A stretch of DNA of 25,885 bases from Legionella longbeachae (GCA_016191305.1 JACPOX010000064.1:1-25885); one strand, 5' to 3'; shown: positions 1 through 7,845, counted from the stretch's first letter. Program-made: numbers and translations. The notes: generated from the letters alone by a model not told the origin.

Positions 1-604
1 CCACTTTAAAATTGGGATTTTTTTTAGTTAAGGCATAGTGTAAACAAGTCAAACTTGCATGATCTTGAACGTTTGGGTCAATTTTTTTTTCTAAGATAAA
101 AGCAATGAGTTCCGATGCGCCTCCCCTTTTACACGCATAGTGTAATATATTGCGACCATTATCACATGTGAGATTAGGATTCACATCAAAATCGAGAAAC
201 AAATTCGCAAGCGCTAACACAAGTTTATCGTTTTTTATAAAAGCTAAAAAATGAAATGCAGCAATACCATCCATAAAACCATTCATAAACCGCAAAGGAT
301 ATGATGCTATATCTTTATTATGGTTTAATAGCTGTACTACCATCCATTGTACGCTCTCATCATCAAGCTTTTTTTCGAAAGATAAAAATAAAATCGCCGC
401 TAAAGATAACGATGCTATCTTGATATCATCTAAAGTATTTAATATATGTGTGATTTGCTTTCTATTGTTACTTGCTATGGCTCGTAATAAAAGTTCTTGC
501 TTATCCATGTCTTCATTGCAGTGTTGCTCCTGATTTGAATCTTCAATAGGATAATTAGGATGTTTATTTTGTTGCTGATCAAATAATTCCTTTTTATCCT
601 GCAT
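1..604 (-). CDS. Ankyrin-repeat protein, 5' part (runs off the window start)
   Basis: An open frame of 201 codons runs from an ATG at 604 leftwards past base 1, so the C-terminus is not visible. The start is supported by a GGTGGAG ribosome-binding site at 612-618, seven bases upstream. The first 40 or so residues are polar (MQDKKELFDQQQNKH). A helical stretch follows, then ankyrin-type repeats late in the visible part, for example NGRNILHYACKRGG and SLTCLHYALTKKN, with the usual LHYA helix-turn-helix core. Ankyrin repeats bind proteins, and in Legionella they are typical of Dot/Icm effectors that act in the host cell. Effector status here is inference. The gene is divergent from the blaI locus, with 379 bp between the two starts. 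Confidence 0.8.
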   Translation of the reverse strand, partial: MQDKKELFDQQQNKHPNYPIEDSNQEQHCNEDMDKQELLLRAIASNNRKQITHILNTLDDIKIASLSLAAILFLSFEKKLDDESVQWMVVQLLNHNKDIASYPLRFMNGFMDGIAAFHFLAFIKNDKLVLALANLFLDFDVNPNLTCDNGRNILHYACKRGGASELIAFILEKKIDPNVQDHASLTCLHYALTKKNPNFKV

Positions 605-783
605 GAAATAACTCCACCATTAGTTTATTCCGCATGAATATATAACAATCGTTTAGCTAAAAATATCCGTTAAATTACGGATATTCTCAAGATTTATTTT
701 TATAACGATAAAGATAAAACAGTATTATTTACATTCACCTTATAAGAACTCCAAAAAATTCATTTCTTCAGAGCTATTTCAAT

Positions 784-803
784 CCTACTATTTTTATAGT
801 AGG
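784..803. promoter_or_regulatory. Putative BlaI operator, site 1
   Basis: A perfect dyad CCTACTAT-TTTT-ATAGTAGG lies about 190 bp upstream of blaI. Size and half-site layout (TACTAT, four bases, ATAGTA) are like the dyads bound by BlaI/MecI-family winged-helix repressors. Paired with a near-identical site 23 bp away. Assignment to BlaI is inference from position and symmetry. Confidence 0.6.
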
Positions 804-806
804 ATA

Positions 807-827
807 TCTACTATAAAAATAGTAGGA
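807..827. promoter_or_regulatory. Putative BlaI operator, site 2
   Basis: A second dyad, CTACTAT-AAAA-ATAGTAG, lies with its centre 23 bp from that of site 1, about two helical turns. The two sites together also form a larger perfect inverted repeat (783-802 against 808-827, five-base centre). Tandem operators of this kind are known for bla and mec regulation. They could serve the divergent ankyrin gene too. Confidence 0.58.
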
Positions 828-840
828 CGTACTTTATCTA

Positions 841-910
841 ATGTAGGTTGGGCCCTACATGAACATCAGCCTAAAGTGTAGCCCTTTGTTGGGCCAGGAC
901 CCCCAACAAA
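841..910 (+). repeat. Two hairpins in the blaI leader region
   Basis: Two perfect inverted repeats lie between the operators and blaI: ATGTAGG (841-847) with CCTACAT (854-860), and TTTGTTGGG (885-893) with CCCAACAAA (902-910). Neither is followed by a T-run, so they are poor terminators. They share the word TTGGGCC and may be remnants of an intergenic repeat, or they may fold in the leader RNA. The rest of the 605-983 spacer shows nothing I can support. Confidence 0.4.
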
Positions 911-983
911 ATCCTTAAGCGATTCAGTATATAGCTAAAGCTCTTATCCTGAACGCGCGTTTATTTAGTTTCTGGAGAAAAAA

Positions 984-1406
984 ATGTCAATTAAAAGAGG
1001 GTCGAAAACTTTTCCTCACGATCGCCTCCTTACAGAAGTAGAGCTCGAGTTAATGAATATTATTTGGAGTCTTAATCAAGTAACGATAAAAGATATTGTT
1101 TTACATTTGCCCAAAGAAAGACCTTTAGCTTATACCACGGTAGCAACTGTGGTAAAAGTGCTTGAACAAAAAGGATTTTTGGGATGCCAAAAAAATACTT
1201 ATGCCCATATTTTTCTCCCTCTTGTTACAAAGGCGGAGTATGAGAGCACCTGCATTGACCATATAGTGACGAATGTTTTTGATGGTGAACCTGCAGCACT
1301 AGTACAACGACTTTTGATGGCTAAAAAGCTACAACATGATGACATTCAAGCAATTGAGGACGCGCTAAAACACTTGCTAACTTCCAAATCACAAATAGAG
1401 GCTTGA
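984..1406 (+). CDS. blaI: BlaI/MecI-family transcriptional repressor
   Basis: A 140-residue protein with the Penicillinase_R winged-helix fold. LTEVELELMNIIW opens the DNA-binding domain (about residues 17-29), AYTTVATVVKVLEQKGFL is the recognition-helix region (about 49-66), and VFDGEPAALVQRLL begins the dimerisation region. Known members bind paired dyads in front of bla genes as dimers and are inactivated by proteolysis when BlaR1 senses a beta-lactam. The start is well supported by GGAG at 974-977, six bases before ATG. The two dyads at 784-827 are the likely autoregulatory operators. The stop codon comes two bases before the ATG of the blaR1-like gene, so the two are probably cotranscribed and translationally coupled. 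About 15 residues longer than staphylococcal BlaI. Confidence 0.9.
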   Translation: MSIKRGSKTFPHDRLLTEVELELMNIIWSLNQVTIKDIVLHLPKERPLAYTTVATVVKVLEQKGFLGCQKNTYAHIFLPLVTKAEYESTCIDHIVTNVFDGEPAALVQRLLMAKKLQHDDIQAIEDALKHLLTSKSQIEA

Positions 1407-1408
1407 GT

Positions 1409-2461
1409 ATGTTATTCCTAGAAATTTTATTAAGTATTCATTGCTTACTTTTTTTAAGCTCATGGATTATTGGCGGTCATTGGCTTGCGAAGCAGCCTTC
1501 TTTTAAACTCAAACTAGCACGCTTTTTATTAGTAAGTTCTGTGATTTCTCCCTTAATTGTTCATTGTATAAATTACGATCACAAACCTGAGCGGCATCAT
1601 TATACCTCCATAGATACTTTGCAAGATTATGTAAACCAACCCATTTTAAAATCTAAATCTACAAATGACATTCCTGAGTCGGAAACCATTTTTTCAATAG
1701 GCAATACGAGTTATTTTCAGCTTTTTTATGCCCTATTTTGTTTGCTCATTATATTTCGCAGTTATAAAGTTCTATTGAGTTTGAGTAGTTTAAAAGCCCT
1801 ATTAGTTGAAGCAATTACGTATCGAACTTCTGGTAAATTAGTTATTAAAGTTTCTCACCGTTGCCATATTCCTTTCTCAGTAGTTTTATTTAACAAAGCA
1901 TTTATTATATTACCTGTATCCTTATTTTCTTCATCCAAGAACGTAAAGATTGCTATAGCTCATGAAGGCCAACATCATCGTAATGGTGATTGTCTATGGG
2001 TCTATTTTGTTGAAGCCCTACGCATTATCTTCTGGGGTAATCCAGGAGTTACACGATGGGGTCGTATTATAAGCGAATTACAAGAATTATCATGTGATGA
2101 AGTATTGGTTGGCCAGCCAAACATTTCGGCACATGACTATGGCAACTGTCTGTTCAATGTAGTTCAGACAGTATCTCAATGTTCGCTGTCAACTAACCGA
2201 GAAATTGCATGCACGGTGGGTATGGCCTTGGGCAAAGACAATGAAGACTGTACTTTTATCATCAGGAGAATTTCAATGTTATCAACTTATCCACTTAAAC
2301 CATCTAAATCTTTATTGTTAGGTGTCGCCTTTGTGGGATTTTCTATTTTGGCTCCAATCTGTGTCGCGTATTCAGCGGTAGGATCATTGACCGGTTCTAA
2401 GGCAAAAGAAATCGATACCTCCCATTTAGATCCTAAGATGCAACATATTGCAGAGCAATAA
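1409..2461 (+). CDS. blaR1: BlaR1-like M56 metalloprotease, membrane half of a split sensor
   Basis: The membrane part of a BlaR1-type signal transducer. Hydrophobic segments lie near residues 1-25, 35-55, 100-125 and 300-325. The zinc-protease motif HEGQH is at about 185-189, with the downstream SCDE motif near 228-231, as in the M56 family. In the known pathway this protease relays beta-lactam binding by the sensor domain to BlaI cleavage. ATG at 1409 is preferred over the TTG at 1403 because AGAGG at 1397-1401 is seven bases from it. Translation stops at a TAA (2459-2461) inside the first helix of a penicillin-binding domain (LDPKMQHIAEQ-stop). The same frame continues for 207 codons as the rest of that domain. 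The product therefore keeps the protease but lacks the sensor, unless the stop is read through or is a sequencing error. Confidence 0.85.
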   Translation: MLFLEILLSIHCLLFLSSWIIGGHWLAKQPSFKLKLARFLLVSSVISPLIVHCINYDHKPERHHYTSIDTLQDYVNQPILKSKSTNDIPESETIFSIGNTSYFQLFYALFCLLIIFRSYKVLLSLSSLKALLVEAITYRTSGKLVIKVSHRCHIPFSVVLFNKAFIILPVSLFSSSKNVKIAIAHEGQHHRNGDCLWVYFVEALRIIFWGNPGVTRWGRIISELQELSCDEVLVGQPNISAHDYGNCLFNVVQTVSQCSLSTNREIACTVGMALGKDNEDCTFIIRRISMLSTYPLKPSKSLLLGVAFVGFSILAPICVAYSAVGSLTGSKAKEIDTSHLDPKMQHIAEQ

Positions 2462-3082
2462 ATTAACACGGCGGTAAAACAATATCATGCAAAATCAGGG
2501 GTTGTTGCAATCGTCAATGCAAAAACTGGCGATGTCATCGCATTTGCAGAAGCAAGCAAGAATAAAAATCAGAACAGTTGGAAATCACGTGTTTTTTCAC
2601 CTGGATCCACGATAAAACCTTTTATTGCGGCTGCAGCAATCGATTCGGGCCATAGCTCTGAAACAAAAAATTATGATTGTCGTTCACCTTATTCGATAGA
2701 AGGCAAAACATTTACAAATTACTATGTTAGTAAGAGCCCTACTTCGTTGACACAAGCCATTGCAAGATCAAGTAATGTATGCATGATTAAGATTTCTCAA
2801 GAAACTGGTCTAGCGGTGATTCGTAAAAAACTTGCTGAATTTGGTTTTGATGTGGACACTTGGTGGCAAGCAAATCAAAGTGAAGAGTTGCAACTTGCAA
2901 TGGCTTCTCTTGGCGAAAATATCCCGGTCACTATTGACTCGTTAACAAAGTCCTATGCCATTCTTGCTAACAAAGGAAGTCCATTCACAGGAAGAGCAAC
3001 TCCTATTATTTCTGCAACAACAACAAACTCAATAAAATCAACTACGAGGTACGGCAGCTTTGTTGTACCCTATCTAAAGTAA
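2462..3082 (+). pseudogene. Detached sensor: penicillin-binding transpeptidase domain, truncated
   Basis: This stretch is in frame with the blaR1-like gene, directly after its TAA stop. It encodes a PBP-type transpeptidase domain. SGVVAIVNAKTGDVIAFAEA resembles the strand that opens such domains, FSPGSTIKPF carries the active-site SxxK serine, and ARSSNVCMIK carries SxN. There is no ATG or ribosome-binding site before these motifs. The first possible start, TTG at 2747, lies beyond SxxK. The frame ends at 3082, shortly after the conserved TIDSLTKSYAILANKGSPF segment, so the KTG motif and roughly the last third of a usual domain are missing. A 56-bp inverted-repeat element begins two bases further on and may mark the truncation. 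Ancestrally this was probably the extracytoplasmic sensor of a BlaR1-PBP fusion protein. Confidence 0.75.
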
Positions 3083-3084
3083 AA

Positions 3085-3140
3085 TAGACCTCTTGCAACG
3101 CAGCAATAAAGTAAAAGACGCAGGTTATGCAAGAGGTCTA
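3085..3140. mobile_element. 56-bp inverted-repeat element (MITE-like or terminator)
   Basis: The 13-base perfect inverted repeats TAGACCTCTTGCA (3085-3097) and TGCAAGAGGTCTA (3128-3140) enclose 30 bp. The outer TA could be a target-site duplication, and the ends resemble those of IS5-group insertion sequences as I remember them. No transposase is present. In RNA it would form a strong hairpin, but only ATGATGTTGG follows, so termination is uncertain. It lies between the truncated sensor and the beta-lactamase. Confidence 0.45.
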
Positions 3141-3157
3141 ATGATGTTGGAGTTGTT

Positions 3158-3958
3158 ATGAAGAAATTATGCGTATTTCTATGGATGACACTATTCTATT
3201 TTAGTACTACTTGGGCCCAAAGCACTTGCTTTTTGGTTCAGGAAAATCAAACCGTGATCAAGCACGAAGGGAAGGATTGCAATCAACGCTTTGCACCAGA
3301 ATCAACCTTTAAAATTGCCTTGAGTCTTATGGGCTTTGATGCAGGAATATTAAAAGATGAACTTCATCCAGAATGGATCTACAAGAAAGAATATGAACTT
3401 TATCTCAATGTATGGAAATATCCTCATAATCCGCGTACATGGATAAGAGATTCTTGTGTTTGGTATTCGCAAGTTTTAACACAACAATTAGGTATGACCC
3501 GATTTAAGAATTATGTTGATGTATTCCAATATGGTAATCAAAATGTTTCCGGAGACAAAGGGCAAAATAATGGACTAACCCATGCCTGGCTATCAAGCTC
3601 GCTTGCTATCTCACCAAAAGAACAAATTCAGTTTCTACAAAAAATAGTTAATAAAAAATTAACCGTGAGCTCAAAAGCGTTCACTATGACTAAAGACATT
3701 CTATATATTCAAGAATTATCAGGTGGCTGGAAACTCTATGGAAAAACAGGTAATGGTCGACAGTTAACTAAGGACAAAAGCCAAAAACTACCACTACAAC
3801 ACGGATGGTTCGTGGGATGGATCGAGAAAGATGCTCGAGTAATTACCTTTACGAACCACATTGCAGACAGTAAGAAACAAGCAACATTTGCCAGTTTTAG
3901 GGCGAAAAATGAGGCACTGAATCAATTATTTTACTTGATCGATGAATTGGAAAAATAA
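3158..3958 (+). CDS. blaOXA: Class D (OXA-type) beta-lactamase
   Basis: A 266-residue periplasmic serine beta-lactamase. A signal peptide (MKKLCVFLWMTLFYFSTTWA) precedes a predicted cut at about residue 20. All class D motifs are present: STFK (49-52; catalytic Ser49 and the lysine that is carbamylated in this family), SCV (99-101), YGN (125-127) and YGKTG (194-198, containing KTG). It hydrolyses the beta-lactam ring through an acyl-serine intermediate. The length fits the OXA family, and Legionella species such as L. gormanii carry OXA-29-like enzymes, which this recalls. GGAG at 3149-3152 supports the start. It follows the blaI and blaR1 genes on the same strand, but has no BlaI-like dyad directly in front. 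Regulation would therefore depend on readthrough from the upstream promoter or on an unseen local one. Spectrum cannot be read from sequence. Confidence 0.93.
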   Translation: MKKLCVFLWMTLFYFSTTWAQSTCFLVQENQTVIKHEGKDCNQRFAPESTFKIALSLMGFDAGILKDELHPEWIYKKEYELYLNVWKYPHNPRTWIRDSCVWYSQVLTQQLGMTRFKNYVDVFQYGNQNVSGDKGQNNGLTHAWLSSSLAISPKEQIQFLQKIVNKKLTVSSKAFTMTKDILYIQELSGGWKLYGKTGNGRQLTKDKSQKLPLQHGWFVGWIEKDARVITFTNHIADSKKQATFASFRAKNEALNQLFYLIDELEK

Positions 3959-4048
3959 TAGCTCATTAGTGCTCGAATCCTCAGTCCGATTCTCTGCTCC
4001 GTGTCTTCTCACGCTTGTCTCACTGTAGCGCGCGAAGTCTAATACCTG

Positions 4049-4615
4049 CTATAAAATGATACAGATGTCGGTTTGAGGTGGATCCAGCGGATCCACCGAA
4101 TCAAGTAGTCCAGATCTGAAGTTAATATGTTTAACAAATATTTGGCTAGACATTTTTTCCTCATCAATCCTTTTAAGGTCCTTAGCATACTGTATGGCCT
4201 TTGTGTACACTAAACGTTCTCCTATTCCTATTTCTTCTGTTTCAGGCAGATTATCTCCCCAGGGTTTTTCTGAGTTGATAGCAATGGCAATGTTATGTAT
4301 ACAATGCTGTAGGTCATCTTCCCAACCCCCTTTTCTGGTTAGTTCTTTGATCAGACTACGAAGATAACTTAATTGTACATTCTGATTTTCACCGGGGTCG
4401 GTGAAGGCTTGCGATGCTTGTTGTGCTTCGAGTTGAAAATAATATGCATTGACCTTTGTGGATGCAAGATGTATGGCATGAGCAGGATCTATTCCAAGCG
4501 AGACAAAGTAGGCATACCCAGCTTCGCTAAAGTTTGTGTGTATCCAAGGATATACTCTAAGAGTATTTCTAATAGTAGGCTTTATAAAAAAAGTAGCTTC
4601 ATATAATTGGTACAT
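4049..4615 (-). CDS. Unknown 188-residue protein ending in a CaaX box (CIIL)
   Basis: I recognise no family. The protein is soluble-looking and mixed alpha-helical, with no signal peptide or membrane segment. A sequence such as HAIHLASTKVNAYYFQLEAQQ suggests helices. The last four residues are CIIL, read directly from the codons TGT-ATC-ATT-TTA before TAG. In host cells a C-terminal C-aliphatic-aliphatic-X is a prenylation signal, and X = Leu favours geranylgeranylation. Several Legionella effectors (AnkB is the classic case) use this route to reach host membranes. A Dot/Icm effector is the best guess from motif and neighbourhood. It is transcribed towards the beta-lactamase gene, with 90 bp between the two stops. 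ATG at 4615 is the natural start, with AGGAAT a few bases upstream. Confidence 0.75.
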   Translation of the reverse strand: MYQLYEATFFIKPTIRNTLRVYPWIHTNFSEAGYAYFVSLGIDPAHAIHLASTKVNAYYFQLEAQQASQAFTDPGENQNVQLSYLRSLIKELTRKGGWEDDLQHCIHNIAIAINSEKPWGDNLPETEEIGIGERLVYTKAIQYAKDLKRIDEEKMSSQIFVKHINFRSGLLDSVDPLDPPQTDICIIL

Positions 4616-4763
4616 ATTATTCCTAACTCTATGTGTTTAGAGAATTTAAATGATAAAAGAATAAATATAGCACATTAAGATTATATTAAGAACGTGTGCG
4701 GAACTCGGGGATCCGCATTGCCTCAAATTACCAAACAATCCACAATTACAAAATGATGAATAC

Positions 4764-5726
4764 TTGGCGAAGCTTTTGATCAACGAAGAGATGAGCGAAG
4801 CCTGTTTGCGTGTTATTCTGACCTCTATTGATCCAAGCTTTAAGCTTTTATATCAAATCATAAAGAATGCCCAGCATTCGCAAAATCTCCTTCAAATTGT
4901 TAATCTTCCTTTTTTTAAAGAATGGGTTTTGCAAGCAGCAGGACAAGAACCCAACCAAGAACTAATCCAAACTTTACTTCAATCTAAAGAACCGCTTAGC
5001 GCCGAACATCTTCTTAAATTAAGTGAAACTTATAAAAAACTTGAAGAAAAGAAACTTATTTTCGCATGTGCCATTAAAGATAAAGCATTTGAAAAAATTC
5101 AAACAGTTGATGATCCTGCTATAAAATTACTTGAACAAGTAGCAGAAACAACAACCGATTCAGAACTAGTATTAGAGCTGATTACTGTGGCACAAACAAA
5201 TGAAAAATTCGGTGAAGAAAAACTACTAGAGAAAGTATTTAATACTCCGACTATGGCTCGTAGCTTACTCCACAAAGAAAATAAAGTACTCAACACCAAT
5301 TCGACAGATCCTATCCATTTGACCAAGATGCTACAGGCCATGGATAAATTACGTCTCAAGGCTTTGTATTTTTTGGATAAAGCAGAAAACAAAAAAGAAG
5401 AAAAATATATCAGCGCAGCAAAAGCGGCTTTCTCTTTGTATCTTTTGTTAGACAGTCTATGCACGTCATTTGTTGAGAAAAAAATAACGCCAGCCCATTT
5501 CCAAAAGAAAGCCTCTCAATCTATTAATCACTATAATGCGGAACTATCAACCCATCGTGGTGTAAAACAAATTATTTATGATATTGCAAATGCAGTGTTT
5601 TTCCTGGCTGGACTGATTAAGTACGCGACAACCGGACGTTTTCGACTTTTTGAAGCAAAAACCGATTCCGAAACTATTCTGACAAAAATTAAAGAGAATA
5701 TCCCAAAATCACTAAAACCTGACTAA
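4764..5726 (+). CDS. Unknown helical protein, probably 5'-truncated
   Basis: The frame encodes about 320 mostly alpha-helical, lysine- and glutamate-rich residues. The first start is a TTG at 4764 without a convincing ribosome-binding site. ATG at 4791 is an alternative. The frame is already open, and looks coding, from 4671 (residues such as GDPHCLKLPNNPQLQNDEY precede the TTG), so the true N-terminus may have been lost. The last 100 residues (about NHYNAELSTHRGVKQIIYD, a hydrophobic helix, then FRLFEAKTDSETILTKI) resemble a C-terminal pattern I recall from many uncharacterised Legionella proteins, with HRG-KQ, a hydrophobic segment and F-TDS. No function can be assigned. Convergent with argS, only 30 bp apart, with no clear terminator. 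Confidence 0.6.
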   Translation: MAKLLINEEMSEACLRVILTSIDPSFKLLYQIIKNAQHSQNLLQIVNLPFFKEWVLQAAGQEPNQELIQTLLQSKEPLSAEHLLKLSETYKKLEEKKLIFACAIKDKAFEKIQTVDDPAIKLLEQVAETTTDSELVLELITVAQTNEKFGEEKLLEKVFNTPTMARSLLHKENKVLNTNSTDPIHLTKMLQAMDKLRLKALYFLDKAENKKEEKYISAAKAAFSLYLLLDSLCTSFVEKKITPAHFQKKASQSINHYNAELSTHRGVKQIIYDIANAVFFLAGLIKYATTGRFRLFEAKTDSETILTKIKENIPKSLKPD

Positions 5727-5756
5727 GTGGGTGGCGCTATACTTATTCAAAACTTG

Positions 5757-7505
5757 CTACATTCTTTTTAATGTCTTAATTCCAAGTAATGACAATCCTA
5801 ACTCTAAAACACGAGAAGTTAAGCTCGCCAGTTTGAGTCTACTCAATTTCAATGCCTGATCCTCTTGACTCAAGATAGGGCATGCTTCATAAAACGATGA
5901 AAACACTCCAGCCAATTCATATAGATAAGTACAAAGAAGATGTGGTGCTGCTTTGAGTGTTACCATGTCAATCACTTCTGGAAATAAGGTAATCTGTTTT
6001 GTCAACAAAATATCATTGGAGTTTTGAAAAATTATTGGTTCATCGAGTGCGTTTAAGGTGATGCCTGCTTTTTGAAATAAACTATATACACGTGTATAGG
6101 CATATAGAAGATAAGGGGCTGTATTTCCTTCAAAACTTAACATGCTATCCCAATCAAATATATAGTCACTTATCCTATTCTTTGATAAATCAACATATTT
6201 GATTGATGAGATTCCCAGCACCTTGGCCATTTCATCTATTTCTTCGGGAGTAGATTGAGTGGTTTGTTTACTTTTAATTAATGCCTTTGCACGACGCTCT
6301 GCCTCATCGAGTAAATCTACTAATTTGGTTACACCACCATCCCTACTTTTAAATGGTTTACCGGATTTATCTAAGACCATTCCAAAACTAACATGTTCTA
6401 ATTGCATTGTAGGATTTGCAAAACCTGCCTTATAAGCCAATGCAAATATTTGCTGAAAATGTAAGGATTGTCGGGCATCAACAACATACAAAACTCGATC
6501 AGCCTCTAGTGTTGTTTGTCGATAATGAATTGCTGCGAGATCAGTACTCGAATATAAAAATCCACCATCTTTTTTTTGTACAATAATTGGAAGTAGTTCA
6601 TTATCTTTTCCTTTAAATTCATCAAGGAATACACATTGGGCTCCATCATGCTCTACTAACAATCCTTGCTGACGCAGCAAATCTACCACCATAGGCAAAA
6701 AATCATTATATGCGCTCTCAGCTCTAACATCTGTACTTTGTAAAGAAACACCTAGGCGATCATAAATTTCCTGACAATGCGTCAATGATAATTGAATAAA
6801 TTTTATCCATAACTTAAGGCAATGGGGATCTCCTGATTGCAAAAGAACCACCTTAAGTCTGGCTCGTTCTGCAAAATTTGGTTCTGTATCGAAACGTAAT
6901 TTGGCAGCCTTATAAAAACTTTCCAAATCATGTAACTGGGCTTCCCAGAGATGAGTATTTTCTTGATCCTCCAAATGCGCAAGCAACATACCAAATTGAG
7001 TACCCCAATCGCCTACGTGATTTTGGCGAATGACCTGGTAGCCCTTAAGTTCAAGGACTCTAACTATTGCATCCCCAATAATTGTCGAACGTAAATGGCC
7101 AACATGCATTTCTTTTGCTAAATTAGGAGAAGAATAATCAACAACCACTGTATGGGGTCGCTCAATCGATAACACGCCACAAACAGAAGATTTAGAAATC
7201 ACCTCGAGCTGGGACTGTAAGCAACGATGACTTAATGTAAAATTAATAAAACCTGGGCCTGCTATATCAATGCGTTCAATATCGATATGGGGTGAAATAC
7301 AAGCAATCAAGCGTTCTGCTAAAACTCTCGGTGCCATACCTACTAATTTAGCTAATATCATAGCTATGTTGCTCGAAAAATCGCCATGACTTTGATCGCG
7401 GGGACGTTCAATATTAACGGCGAACATACTTGGAAAGGTCAATTGATCTTGTATTGAGAGTTTCTCTAATGCTTGCTGTAGAACTAATTCAATTTTTTGT
7501 TTCAT
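5757..7505 (-). CDS. argS: Arginyl-tRNA synthetase
   Basis: A 582-residue class I aminoacyl-tRNA synthetase, the usual bacterial length. It charges tRNA-Arg in the cytoplasm, using ATP. The N-terminal Add-1 domain shows GDFSSNIAMILAK (about 41-53). The signature HVGH (the HIGH motif) is at 134-137, followed by LRSTIIGDAIVR. QNHVGDWGTQFGML (161-174) is highly typical of ArgRS. The KMSKS-equivalent loop is the degenerate FKSRDGG near 385-391, normal for many ArgRS. The anticodon-binding C-terminal domain ends in GIKTLKRM, matching the family's usual ending. It is an apparently intact housekeeping gene amid accessory genes. Whether it is the only argS copy cannot be judged from this window. Monocistronic here. 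Confidence 0.96.
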   Translation of the reverse strand: MKQKIELVLQQALEKLSIQDQLTFPSMFAVNIERPRDQSHGDFSSNIAMILAKLVGMAPRVLAERLIACISPHIDIERIDIAGPGFINFTLSHRCLQSQLEVISKSSVCGVLSIERPHTVVVDYSSPNLAKEMHVGHLRSTIIGDAIVRVLELKGYQVIRQNHVGDWGTQFGMLLAHLEDQENTHLWEAQLHDLESFYKAAKLRFDTEPNFAERARLKVVLLQSGDPHCLKLWIKFIQLSLTHCQEIYDRLGVSLQSTDVRAESAYNDFLPMVVDLLRQQGLLVEHDGAQCVFLDEFKGKDNELLPIIVQKKDGGFLYSSTDLAAIHYRQTTLEADRVLYVVDARQSLHFQQIFALAYKAGFANPTMQLEHVSFGMVLDKSGKPFKSRDGGVTKLVDLLDEAERRAKALIKSKQTTQSTPEEIDEMAKVLGISSIKYVDLSKNRISDYIFDWDSMLSFEGNTAPYLLYAYTRVYSLFQKAGITLNALDEPIIFQNSNDILLTKQITLFPEVIDMVTLKAAPHLLCTYLYELAGVFSSFYEACPILSQEDQALKLSRLKLASLTSRVLELGLSLLGIKTLKRM

Positions 7506-7591
7506 AAATATACCAAGTTGTTTTTCAAAATCACATTCAATTCTAAATTATTGCACGCAGAAAAAACGACAGTCAACTTAAAGTGAAATAC

Positions 7592-7690
7592 CTATAGCGT
7601 TCCAATATCACCATATCGCAAAATTGGAAGATCTGCTGGAAAATTATCTCTACCTTCATAGCGTAATAAATCTCCAGGTTGACAATTGCA
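7592..7690 (-). pseudogene. Possible C-terminal scrap of a small XRE-type regulator
   Basis: In the 340-bp gap between argS and the kinase gene, the minus strand reads CNCQPGDLLRYEGRDNFPAD and so on, up to a TAG at 7592. The word CQPGDLLRYE is characteristic of the end of small Cro/YozG-like helix-turn-helix proteins. The frame upstream does not continue as an HTH, so at most this is a decayed fragment. The rest of the gap holds nothing I can support. Confidence 0.3.
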
Positions 7691-7845
7691 TGGGAACATC
7701 CCAGCCCTTTTTCTTTGGATATTTATTGGGCATCAGACTCTGAAACTGGGTACTATTTTAATGCCGACAACCATAACCGTAATCGCTGACAAATACCTTG
7801 TTTTGCTCAATTAATGAGCTAAGAAACAAAGCCAGCTCATGTTAT

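Noticed and set aside
2747..3082. A separate gene starting at TTG 2747.
   Set aside because: It begins beyond the SxxK motif of the same domain, and the upstream frame is clearly coding back to the TAA. It is the tail of the broken sensor.
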